Below are positions 7,093-12,977 of a DNA stretch of 14,052 nucleotides, piece by piece (positions within the stretch are counted from its first letter, which is position 1; each line of letters starts with the position of its first letter). Source of the stretch: CAMAUF01 sp046152925 (GTDB lineage Bacteria > Chloroflexota > Dehalococcoidia > Tepidiformales > Tepidiformaceae); assembly GCA_046152925.1 (NCBI GenBank), contig JBJXFX010000071.1, positions 1 through 14,052 of the forward strand. The letters run 5' to 3'. Below the pieces are notes generated by a model. The model worked only from the letters and a program-made list of their open reading frames with translations, ran no database searches and was not told the origin of the DNA. The position numbers and the translations under genes were made by a program.

Positions 7093-7593
7093 ATGGAACC
7101 CCCGCGCACGGCTGAGCCCGGTTCGCGCATCCTGCTCCGCGCGACGAAGTACGATGGCACGGCTCACTGGATTCAGCCGTTCCGCGTCGTCTCGGACGAC
7201 GGCACCCTGCTGGTCACGCAGTACCACGCCCGGACGCCGATCTACACGAGCCGCGGCGAGTTCCGCTCTCCGTACGACAGCCGCGTCTACTTCTGGCGCG
7301 ACCGCTGGTTCAACGTTTTCCGGCTCTCGAAGCCCGGATGCTCGCTCGCGCTCTGGTATTGCAACGTGACCACGCCGCCGACGCTCTGCGGCGATCAGCT
7401 GGAGTATGTCGACCTCGACCTGGACGTCGCGGTGCGGCCCGGCGGCTGCGTCGAACTGCTCGACGAGGACGAGTTCCGGCTCCACCAGCAACGCTACAAC
7501 TACCCGGTGGACGTCATCAGCCAGGCGCGGTCGGCGGCAGACCAGGTCGCCCAACTCGCGTTGAAGAACGGCTTTCCCTTCCACCTCGGCTAA
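7093..7593 (+). CDS. DUF402 domain protein (possible nucleoside di/triphosphatase)
   Basis: 166 residues. The DUF402 core is seen as RVYFWRDRWFNVFRL, then YVDLDLDVAVRPGG (105-118) and LLDEDEF (122-128), followed by a C-terminal helix (SAADQVAQLAL). The acidic cluster Asp107/Asp109/Asp111 and Asp124-Glu127 matches the conserved metal-binding region of the family, whose characterised members include Staphylococcus Ntdp-type nucleotide phosphatases and, in a fusion, RNase E/G-related FAU-1. I infer nucleotide or RNA-related phosphohydrolase activity; the substrate is unknown. The start at 7093 is chosen over in-frame 7078 because the latter lies in the -10-like element. The NYN gene follows after 24 bases on the same strand. 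Confidence 0.82.
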   Translation: MEPPRTAEPGSRILLRATKYDGTAHWIQPFRVVSDDGTLLVTQYHARTPIYTSRGEFRSPYDSRVYFWRDRWFNVFRLSKPGCSLALWYCNVTTPPTLCGDQLEYVDLDLDVAVRPGGCVELLDEDEFRLHQQRYNYPVDVISQARSAADQVAQLALKNGFPFHLG

Positions 7594-7605
7594 GCGCGGA
7601 CGCGG

Positions 7606-7611
7606 TACCAT
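7606..7611 (+). promoter_or_regulatory. -10-like hexamer TACCAT for a leaderless NYN-gene mRNA
   Basis: TACCAT lies exactly six bases before ATG 7618, inside the 24-base gap after DUF402. No Shine-Dalgarno is seen, so the gene may have its own leaderless transcript as well as read-through. Confidence 0.45.
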
Positions 7612-7617
7612 CTGAAG

Positions 7618-8877
7618 ATGGCGAACGCGGTGAACGGATCAGTCCCCGAACAAGGCGACGTCGCCCTCCTCGTGGACTGGGAGAACCTGAAGTTCAGCTT
7701 GCGCGAGCGGAACCGCCGCCCGAACGTGACCGCCCTTCGCCAGGCGGCCGAACGCTTCGGCCGCATCGTCTACGCCCGCGCCTACGCCGACTGGCAGGAC
7801 CCGGTGCACTCCGGCGACCCCGCGAGCCTCTACCTCGCCGGCCTCGAACCGGTCTACGTCCTCACGAAGCGGTATAGCGACGACTCGGGCCAGATCACGA
7901 TCAAGAACTCGGTCGACGTGAAGCTGGCCGCCGACTGCATTGAGGCCAGCCACCAGTTCCCCAACATCTCGACGTACATCATGGTCACCGGCGACCACGG
8001 CTTCATCCACGTGGTCAACACGCTGCGGCCGAGGGGAAAGAGCGTCGTCATCATTGGCGTGAGCTGGACGACGGCGGCGCAACTCACGGAGCAGGCCGAC
8101 GTAGTCCTCTACTACGACATCGACGTCGAGCGCGTCCGCGAGGACGGCGGCCTCGAAGTCGCGCCACCGCCCCAGCCGGCCACGAAGAAGGTCTCGCCCG
8201 TCTTCGCGCAGACCGCCGAGACCGCAGTGAACCACCTTCGGCTCGATGGCAACCAGGGGATCGACCAACGCAAGACGGCGGAAGTGCTCGAACAGGTGGT
8301 CGCAGTCGTACGGGAGTACCGCAAGGACCGCCGCGAGATCTCCGTGAGCGTGCTTGGCCAGGAGTTGCAGAAGCGCATGCCGCTGAGCGACTTCGCCCAA
8401 CATGTCCGCGGCAAGGCCCGCGCACTCGCGCAGGCGCTCGCCAGCCACGGCCAGATCAAGCTCGTGCAACGCGACTTCATCGACTGGATCTATCTGCCCG
8501 AGGAGCCGGACGACCTGATCCGCGCCCAGGTGCCCCCTTCCATGGACCTGCCGCGGTACGACTACGCCGGTTTCGTCTATACGGACCTCGCACCGGAGAA
8601 GCGTGACGACGTGATCATCGCGATCTACGAGGAGCGCCAGAAGCCGGGCATGGCCTGGCTCACCTTCAACCGGCTCGTCAGCGTGGTCCAACCGATCGTC
8701 GGGCGCGACGACATGGCGGTGAAGAACTTGCTCAACAACATGGTGACGATCGGCGTGATCCGGCTCGATGTTGAGCGTCAGAGCCGTGATCCCGAGACGG
8801 GTACGCCGTACGCCTACCGCACCTTCGCCATCGACATCGCCCATCCCGACGTGCGCAAAGCGCTCCACCTCGCTTAA
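7618..8877 (+). CDS. NYN (PIN-like ribonuclease) domain protein with OST-HTH/LOTUS-like C-terminal region
   Basis: 419 residues. The N-terminal NYN domain (about 14-170) shows LLVDWEN with Asp20 and Asn23, NSVDVKLAADC with Asp100 and Asp106, and MVTGDHGF with Asp126, the acidic set that binds metal in PIN/NYN nucleases (LabA/DUF88 type). A Pro-rich linker (182-190) follows. Residues about 221-295 (LEQVVAVV to DWIYLP) resemble an OST-HTH/LOTUS RNA-binding module. A further alpha/beta region (327-408) may be another winged helix. NYN proteins are ribonucleases or RNA-processing factors; here I infer an RNA-binding nuclease. It follows DUF402, also tied to nucleotide or RNA chemistry. The coding sequence ends with TAA directly followed by TAG. 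The domain call is firm for NYN, moderate for OST-HTH and weak for the C-terminus. Confidence 0.88.
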   Translation: MANAVNGSVPEQGDVALLVDWENLKFSLRERNRRPNVTALRQAAERFGRIVYARAYADWQDPVHSGDPASLYLAGLEPVYVLTKRYSDDSGQITIKNSVDVKLAADCIEASHQFPNISTYIMVTGDHGFIHVVNTLRPRGKSVVIIGVSWTTAAQLTEQADVVLYYDIDVERVREDGGLEVAPPPQPATKKVSPVFAQTAETAVNHLRLDGNQGIDQRKTAEVLEQVVAVVREYRKDRREISVSVLGQELQKRMPLSDFAQHVRGKARALAQALASHGQIKLVQRDFIDWIYLPEEPDDLIRAQVPPSMDLPRYDYAGFVYTDLAPEKRDDVIIAIYEERQKPGMAWLTFNRLVSVVQPIVGRDDMAVKNLLNNMVTIGVIRLDVERQSRDPETGTPYAYRTFAIDIAHPDVRKALHLA

Positions 8878-8916
8878 TAGCCTGTTTGTCAGTCGCCGAG
8901 TACTGCCACGATCCCG

Positions 8917-8957
8917 CCCTCACCCCCAACCCCTCTCCCGACCCGGCGGGCGAGGGG
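8917..8957 (+). repeat. CCCTCACCCC...CCTCTCCC-type GC-rich hairpin repeat
   Basis: The string CCCTCACCCCCAACCCCTC followed by TCCCG resembles a palindromic intergenic element common in many GC-rich bacterial genomes. CCCCTCTCCCG (8930-8940) pairs with CGGGCGAGGGG (8947-8957) over 11 positions with one T/G wobble and a six-base loop. It lies 39 bases after the NYN stop and may act as a transcript-end hairpin, but no T-run follows. Confidence 0.55.
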
Positions 8958-8981
8958 CGTCCCTAAGCCCAATCTTGTGGG

Positions 8982-8987
8982 TAGAAT
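8982..8987 (+). promoter_or_regulatory. -10-like hexamer TAGAAT upstream of the DinB-like gene
   Basis: TAGAAT matches the consensus -10 at five of six positions and lies 50 bases before ATG 9038, giving a leader of about 43 bases with a CAGGA ribosome-binding site near its end. No clear -35 is seen. Confidence 0.35.
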
Positions 8988-9037
8988 CATTGTCGTCTCA
9001 TCAAGCGCCGACGGTTTTCCGCTGAACAGGACAAGCT

Positions 9038-9814
9038 ATGACCGACACCTTTGCCGCCATCGTCCAGGACCTTGCCGCGGAGCAAGCCGCGCTCGCAGCC
9101 GTCCTCGACCAGACGCCGTACGAGCGCTGGGAGCACGCGACGCCGGCCCCCGGTTGGGCGATCCGTGACCAGGTCGCGCACCTCGCCTTCTTCGACGACA
9201 TGGCGCGGCTTGCGATTGTCGACGTCGACGCGTTTAACGGCGCCGGCCGCCGCAGCGCGGGCTACCTCGAAGCAGCCCGGGCGAAGCCCCTCGCCGAAAT
9301 CCACAGCTGGTGGCGCGAGGCGAGCGCGAAGCTGATTGAGGCCTCGGCGGGCCTCGATGCGGGGCGGCGGATGCCGTGGTTCGGCCCTCCGATGGCCGCG
9401 ACCTCGTTCATCACCGCCCGCCTGATGGAGTGCTGGTCGCACGGGCTCGACGTGGTGGACGCCGCGGGCGTAGGCCGCGAGCCGCGCGACCGTCTGCGGC
9501 ACATCGCCCACCTGGGCGTGCGGACACGGAGCTTTTCGTACATCACGCGGGGCCTCGAACCGAACGCGACGCCGGTCAAGGTCGAACTCGTGCTGCCGTC
9601 AGGCGAGCCGCTGCTCTTCGGCGACACCTTGGCAGAGCAGACGATCCGGGGCCGGGCTCTCGACTTCTGCATGGTGGTGACGCAACGGCGGCACTACCTC
9701 GACACGGGCCTCGAGATCAGTGGCGCCGACGCCGAGGAGTGGATGCGGTTCGCGCAGGCGTTCGCAGGGCCTCCGGGTGCTGGCCGCCAGCCGGGCCAGT
9801 TCGCCAAGGCATGA
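9038..9814 (+). CDS. TIGR03084-like DinB/mycothiol maleylpyruvate isomerase-fold metal-binding protein
   Basis: 258 residues. The N-terminal four-helix bundle has WAIRDQVAHLAFFD with His48, and MECWSHGLDVVDA with Glu131 and His135. This His-Glu-His triad is the metal site of the DinB_2/MDMPI_N superfamily. The C-terminal part (about 160-250) is an alpha/beta domain (VKVELVLPSGEPLLFGD) ending with an YLDTGLEISGADAEEWMRFAQAF helix, as in TIGR03084-type two-domain members. Those with known function transfer or isomerise substrates with low-molecular-weight thiols; no biosynthetic gene for such a thiol is in the window, so the thiol is unknown. CAGGA six bases before ATG supports the start. Confidence 0.82.
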   Translation: MTDTFAAIVQDLAAEQAALAAVLDQTPYERWEHATPAPGWAIRDQVAHLAFFDDMARLAIVDVDAFNGAGRRSAGYLEAARAKPLAEIHSWWREASAKLIEASAGLDAGRRMPWFGPPMAATSFITARLMECWSHGLDVVDAAGVGREPRDRLRHIAHLGVRTRSFSYITRGLEPNATPVKVELVLPSGEPLLFGDTLAEQTIRGRALDFCMVVTQRRHYLDTGLEISGADAEEWMRFAQAFAGPPGAGRQPGQFAKA

Positions 9815-9833
9815 TGGGCTCCTCGCGCTGCGT

Positions 9834-9899
9834 CCGTCGCTGGCGTCGCCGCGACCGCTCCCTCGATGTCGCGGTACTGTTGGGTTCCGCTTCGAGCTG
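9834..9899 (+). repeat. Dispersed intergenic hairpin repeat, copy B
   Basis: Matches copy A (2633-2698) in the same orientation relative to the plus strand. CCGCGAC (9849-9855) pairs with GTCGCGG (9868-9874) around a 12-base loop; both arms are unchanged between copies, while the loop has two substitutions. Looser similarity may extend to about 9953, with several indels. The copy lies between the DinB-like and FabV-like genes. Confidence 0.7.
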
Positions 9900-9909
9900 G
9901 CTTCGTCCC

Positions 9910-9927
9910 TGTTGGCAGGCTCCAACA
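9910..9927 (+). other. Six-bp stem hairpin TGTTGG...CCAACA
   Basis: TGTTGG (9910-9915) and CCAACA (9922-9927) flank a six-base loop. It lies just after repeat copy B and has no counterpart in the shorter tail of copy A. Its role is unknown. Confidence 0.35.
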
Positions 9928-9997
9928 TCTGTGGGGACTCGTGCGGCTTCGCCCCTCCCTCCGTACCCTGACCGGCACCCCGCTCAAGGAGCGACCG

Positions 9998-11116
9998 ATG
10001 CACCCGTACCCAGGCCTTCCCATCCGTGAAGGCGGTCCGCCACTGCAGCGTCCGCCGCGCGACGCCACGTTCCTGGCCGATGGCGACGCGCTGATCGCGA
10101 GAAGTGTGGCCACTCAGCGGCCGTTGCTCGGGACGAACGCGGAGGCCTTGGCTTGGACCGCAGGCCGCCACTTCCTGATCGCCGGGGGCACCGGACCGGG
10201 CCTGGGCGGCGCCTACGTCACGGCGCTGCTGGCGAGTGGCTTGCCGGCGAGCGTCACGGTCGTTTCACGGGACCTTCGGCAGTCGATTGGCCATGCGACT
10301 GGCCAGCTCTTCGGGACCCTCGCCGAAGCGTCGCATCGGAAGCTCGCATTTACCTGGACGAATGATGGCCTCGCGCTCGAAGGCCCCGACTTCGACTCGC
10401 TCGTGGCGACACTTCGGGCCGCGGGCGCGCGCGACATCGTCTACATCAACACCGTGGCGGCTGCCAATTCAGGCATCCTGCCGGGTTTGCCGGATGTCTA
10501 CGCCAAGGACATCGACGACGACGAACTCTTCCAATGGAAGCTGCCGCTGCTGAGCGAGAAGCAGATCGAGGCGACCGCGTTCGTCATGGGCGAACTTGCG
10601 GTCGCCTTCCCGCGCGCCCTAGCGGTAGCGGGCATAGGCGTCGCCTGCGAGGTCTACGCCGACTGGCGCGGCAGCCTGGACCGCGAGAGCCGCGACCCGG
10701 TCAGCCCTGCGTTCGCGCGGCAAGGCGCCTACTCCACCAGCCTCTACCTCCCGAAAGACATCATTCACGAGGAAGTCCAGCGCCGCTACGGAGCGCCCGG
10801 GCCGCGGGCGATCGACATCTTCTTCCCGGTGATGAACACGCGAGCACTGCCCTTGATCCCTGGCGGGCGCCTCATGAACGAACTGATCTCGGCCGTCCTC
10901 CAGCGCTCTGGCGTCCGCCAGAAGGAGGTCGCCGAGTTGGCGGTCGATGCGCTTGTCGTCATCGGGCAGGCGCTCAGTGATCGCTGGTCCAACCCGTTCC
11001 CACGGCTGGACGACTACGAACTGCCGCTCGACCTCTGGGTGCAGGAATTGCAACAGCGGGTCGCGGGCGACCCGGCCGACCCGTTCTACTACCGGCGCTG
11101 GATCGGTGGCGGCTGA
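9998..11116 (+). CDS. Divergent FabV/TER-like enoyl-thioester reductase (Rossmann oxidoreductase)
   Basis: 372 residues. A Rossmann start IAGGTGPGLGGAY (61-73) is followed by a VVSRDLRQ strand end, IVYINTVAAANSG (147-159), EKQIEATAFVMG (187-198), an AGIGVACEVYADWRGSLD segment (211-228) and a C-terminal MNELISAVLQ (293-302) and LPLDLWVQEL region. The order of these blocks parallels FabV and trans-2-enoyl-CoA reductases (VVYSLAAP, PAT..EI..TV.VMGG, then the Y-x8-K region). Those enzymes reduce enoyl-ACP or enoyl-CoA with NAD(P)H. Tyr220 is the candidate catalytic Tyr, but the residue nine positions on is Arg229, not Lys. ATG 9998 is chosen because AAGGAG lies seven bases upstream; the frame is open further upstream, but there it runs through the repeat. 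The assignment is by remote pattern, so a different SDR-like reductase is possible. Confidence 0.6.
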   Translation: MHPYPGLPIREGGPPLQRPPRDATFLADGDALIARSVATQRPLLGTNAEALAWTAGRHFLIAGGTGPGLGGAYVTALLASGLPASVTVVSRDLRQSIGHATGQLFGTLAEASHRKLAFTWTNDGLALEGPDFDSLVATLRAAGARDIVYINTVAAANSGILPGLPDVYAKDIDDDELFQWKLPLLSEKQIEATAFVMGELAVAFPRALAVAGIGVACEVYADWRGSLDRESRDPVSPAFARQGAYSTSLYLPKDIIHEEVQRRYGAPGPRAIDIFFPVMNTRALPLIPGGRLMNELISAVLQRSGVRQKEVAELAVDALVVIGQALSDRWSNPFPRLDDYELPLDLWVQELQQRVAGDPADPFYYRRWIGGG

Positions 11117-11123
11117 GCCTGGG

Positions 11124-11160
11124 GCAGCGCCCGCAGCGAGCGACTGCGCGCGGGCGCTGC
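11124..11160 (+). terminator. Perfect 11-bp GC hairpin between the FabV-like and peroxiredoxin genes
   Basis: GCAGCGCCCGC (11124-11134) and GCGGGCGCTGC (11150-11160) are exact reverse complements with a 15-base loop, starting eight bases after the upstream stop. No T-run follows, so termination is inferred from stem strength only. The right arm touches the TACCAT element of the peroxiredoxin gene, so a regulatory role is also possible. Confidence 0.5.
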
Positions 11161-11166
11161 TACCAT
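11161..11166 (+). promoter_or_regulatory. -10-like hexamer TACCAT upstream of peroxiredoxin
   Basis: TACCAT begins at the base after the 11-bp hairpin and lies 34 bases before ATG 11201. It equals the hexamer used before the NYN gene. Here a leader with AAGAGG follows, so the mRNA would have a ribosome-binding site. Confidence 0.35.
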
Positions 11167-11200
11167 CGACCTATCACTCCCTCGAGAAAGAGGCGCAACT

Positions 11201-11674
11201 ATGGCTGAAACCGCAACCCTGAAGGTGGGCGACACCGCTCCCGACTTCGACCTCGTCTCCGACGCCGCGACCCGCGAGAAGTTCAAGCTCAGCGACCAGA
11301 AGGGCAAGAGCGCCGTCATCATCAACTTCGTGCCGGCCGCCTTTTCGCCGGTCTGCTCGAACCAACTGCCGATAATCGAAGCGAAGCAGGCCGAGTTCGC
11401 CAGCCAGGGCGCCATCCCGGTCGCCATCTCCTGCGATAACGCCTGGAGCTTGAAGGCCTGGAAGGACGCGACGAAGGTCACCTACCCGGTGCTCTCCGAC
11501 TTCGAGCCCAAGGGCGCCGTCTCCAAGGCGTATGGCGTGTACATCGAGGCCGCTGGCCTCGCCAACCGCGTCGTCGTCGTCGTCGGCAAGGATGGCAAGG
11601 TCGCCTGGATCCAGCCAACCGCGAAGATCACCGACATCCCGGATTACGACCCCGTCCTCGCCTGCGAAAAGTAG
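11201..11674 (+). CDS. Peroxiredoxin of the AhpC/TSA-AhpE type
   Basis: 157 residues. VGDTAPDFDL opens the thioredoxin-like fold. The active-site loop PAAFSPVC has Pro45, Ser49 (in place of the usual Thr) and the peroxidatic Cys52. Cys78 (AISCDN) and Cys155, three residues from the C-terminus, are other cysteines; Cys155 could serve as a resolving thiol, or the enzyme may use an external thiol as AhpE does. NRVVVVVGKDGKV supplies the conserved Arg that positions peroxide. The protein reduces hydrogen peroxide and alkyl hydroperoxides in the cytoplasm; no signal peptide is seen. AAGAGG seven bases before ATG supports the start. The gene stands between two strong hairpins, so it is likely a single-gene transcript. 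Confidence 0.93.
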   Translation: MAETATLKVGDTAPDFDLVSDAATREKFKLSDQKGKSAVIINFVPAAFSPVCSNQLPIIEAKQAEFASQGAIPVAISCDNAWSLKAWKDATKVTYPVLSDFEPKGAVSKAYGVYIEAAGLANRVVVVVGKDGKVAWIQPTAKITDIPDYDPVLACEK

Positions 11675-11699
11675 CTCGCCGGCCCCCGCACGACTCAGC

Positions 11700-11730
11700 A
11701 AGCGGCCCGCCAGTAGGCGGGCCGCTTTGT
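11700..11730 (+). terminator. Rho-independent terminator of the peroxiredoxin gene
   Basis: AAGCGGCCCGCC (11700-11711) pairs perfectly over 12 bp with GGCGGGCCGCTT (11716-11727) around an AGTA loop, followed by TGT after the stem's closing TT. It starts 26 bases after the stop codon. Confidence 0.85.
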
Positions 11731-11751
11731 CTCGCCACTTCCTTGTCGTCA

Positions 11752-11778
11752 CCGGGAGCGCCGGGAGCGCCGGCAGCG
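11752..11778. repeat. Three 9-bp tandem repeats (CCGGGAGCG x2, CCGGCAGCG)
   Basis: Three directly adjacent 9-base units, the third with one change. They lie between the convergent peroxiredoxin and alcohol dehydrogenase genes and touch the downstream hairpin of the latter. Confidence 0.6.
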
Positions 11779-11793
11779 AGAGCGGCGCTCTCG
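11777..11793 (-). terminator. Hairpin directly after the alcohol dehydrogenase stop
   Basis: CGAGAGC and GCTCTCG form a 7-bp stem with a three-base loop (11777-11793), one base past the TGA at 11797-11795 on the minus strand. It is GC-rich but has no T-run, so it is a weak terminator candidate. Confidence 0.45.
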
Positions 11794-11794
11794 G

Positions 11795-12874
11795 TCAATT
11801 GAAGACGATCACGCTGCGGTTGACTTCGCCAGCCTTGAGCGCGTCGTAGGCTTCGTTGATCTCCGCGAGCGGGTAGCGGCGGCTGATCAGTTCGTCGATC
11901 TTGAGGCGCTTCTGCCGGTAGAGCTCCATCAGCCAGGGCATGTCGTAGGTCTGGCGCGTGGAGCCGTAATACGAGCCGATGATCCCCTTCTCGCCGAGGA
12001 AGCCGATGCCCGCCTGCGGCAGGGTCAGCTCTTCGGCCAAGGGCAGCATGCCGACGACGACGGCCGTCCCGCCGCGTTTGACCATCGACCAGCACTGCTG
12101 CGCCGTCTTCATCAGGCCGATCGCTTCAAACGCGAAGTCCACGCCGCCGCCCGTGAGCGCCTGGACCGCCGCAACGCTGTCGCCGCTCGAAGCGTCGACG
12201 ATGTCGGTGGCGCCGAATTGCTTGGCGGCCGCGAGCTTCGACTCCATGAGGTCGACCGCGATGATCCGCGAGGCGCCCGCGAGCGCAGCGCCCTGGATCA
12301 CGTTCAGCCCGACGCCGCCGCACCCGACCACGGCCACCGTCGACCCGACCGGGAGCTTCACCGTGTTGGTGACTGCACCGACGCCGGTCATGACGCTGCA
12401 CCCGACGAGGGCGGCGACTTCCATGGGCACGCCATCCGGCACCTTCACGCAGGCGGCCGACGAGACGAGCTGGTACTCGGCGAAGGCGGACATGCCCGCG
12501 AACTGCATCATCGGCGTGCCGTTGAGCTTGATCCGGCCGATCCGGTTGAGCGATTGGGTGTTCGAGCAGAGGTTCGGACGGCCGGTGATGCAGCGGTCGC
12601 AATGGCCACAAGACTGGACGAACGCGACCACGACGCGGTCGCCTGGCTTCACGTTGGTTACGCCAGCGCCGATCGCCTCGACGACGCCGGCCGATTCGTG
12701 GCCGAGCACGGCGGGCATCGGGAACATCCATTTGCCCTCCATGAAGTGGAGGTCCGAATGGCAGACGCCCGTAGCGCTGGTCTTGATCAGGACCTCGCCG
12801 GCCTGGGGCGTGTCGACCTCGACATCCTCGATCCGGAGTGGCTGGCCCACGCCATACAACACGGCAGCTTTCAT
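11795..12874 (-). CDS. Zinc-dependent alcohol dehydrogenase (medium-chain, class I/III-like)
   Basis: 359 residues, standard for tetrameric or dimeric zinc ADHs. Catalytic zinc ligands are Cys38 (GVCHSD), His59 with Glu60 (GHE) and Cys159 (VGCSVMTG). The structural zinc loop is complete with Cys89, Cys92, Cys95 and Cys103. The Rossmann motif GCGGVGLN (184-191) is followed by Asp208 (IIAVD), which favours NAD(H) over NADP(H). The enzyme oxidises a primary alcohol to an aldehyde, or the reverse; relatives include NDMA-dependent and benzyl-alcohol type enzymes, so the substrate is open. ATG 12874 is chosen because GGAAGGAG precedes it; the frame extends to 13051, but that stretch overlaps cinA and is not conserved in the family. 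It is convergent with peroxiredoxin and divergent from cinA. Confidence 0.95.
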   Translation of the reverse strand: MKAAVLYGVGQPLRIEDVEVDTPQAGEVLIKTSATGVCHSDLHFMEGKWMFPMPAVLGHESAGVVEAIGAGVTNVKPGDRVVVAFVQSCGHCDRCITGRPNLCSNTQSLNRIGRIKLNGTPMMQFAGMSAFAEYQLVSSAACVKVPDGVPMEVAALVGCSVMTGVGAVTNTVKLPVGSTVAVVGCGGVGLNVIQGAALAGASRIIAVDLMESKLAAAKQFGATDIVDASSGDSVAAVQALTGGGVDFAFEAIGLMKTAQQCWSMVKRGGTAVVVGMLPLAEELTLPQAGIGFLGEKGIIGSYYGSTRQTYDMPWLMELYRQKRLKIDELISRRYPLAEINEAYDALKAGEVNRSVIVFN

Positions 12875-12888
12875 CGTCGATTCTCCTT

Positions 12889-12898
12889 CCAACGTTGG
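12889..12898. promoter_or_regulatory. Perfect 10-bp palindrome CCAACGTTGG in the ADH leader
   Basis: The palindrome lies between the proposed ADH promoter and its Shine-Dalgarno, a common place for a repressor operator. No regulator gene is in the window to pair with it. Confidence 0.35.
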
Positions 12899-12905
12899 CC
12901 TCGCG

Positions 12906-12934
12906 ATTCTGGGCGGCGCCCGCCGCTGCCACAA
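12906..12934 (-). promoter_or_regulatory. Candidate ADH promoter (TTGTGG, 17 bp, CAGAAT)
   Basis: On the minus strand TTGTGG (12934-12929) and CAGAAT (12911-12906, 4 of 6 match) are separated by 17 bases. The predicted start leaves a leader of about 25 bases that includes the CCAACGTTGG palindrome and GGAAGGAG. Confidence 0.35.
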
Positions 12935-12964
12935 GCGGCTCAGGCGCTGTGCCAGGGCCGCGGG

Positions 12965-12970
12965 TAGGAT
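12965..12970 (+). promoter_or_regulatory. -10-like hexamer TAGGAT for a leaderless cinA mRNA
   Basis: TAGGAT lies seven bases before ATG 12978, with no Shine-Dalgarno in between. No -35 is evident. Confidence 0.45.
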
Positions 12971-12977
12971 GACGCGC

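Noticed and set aside
7639..8868. 409-residue minus-strand open frame opposite the NYN gene
   Set aside because: It mirrors the NYN gene almost exactly; composition is Val/Arg/Asp-rich with no motif, as expected from a codon-biased antisense frame.
9866..9997. Upstream extension of the FabV-like frame
   Set aside because: It would translate part of the dispersed repeat; AAGGAG seven bases before ATG 9998 gives a better start.
11752..11778. Start of a CRISPR or VNTR array
   Set aside because: Only three 9-base units with no spacers; too short to support either.
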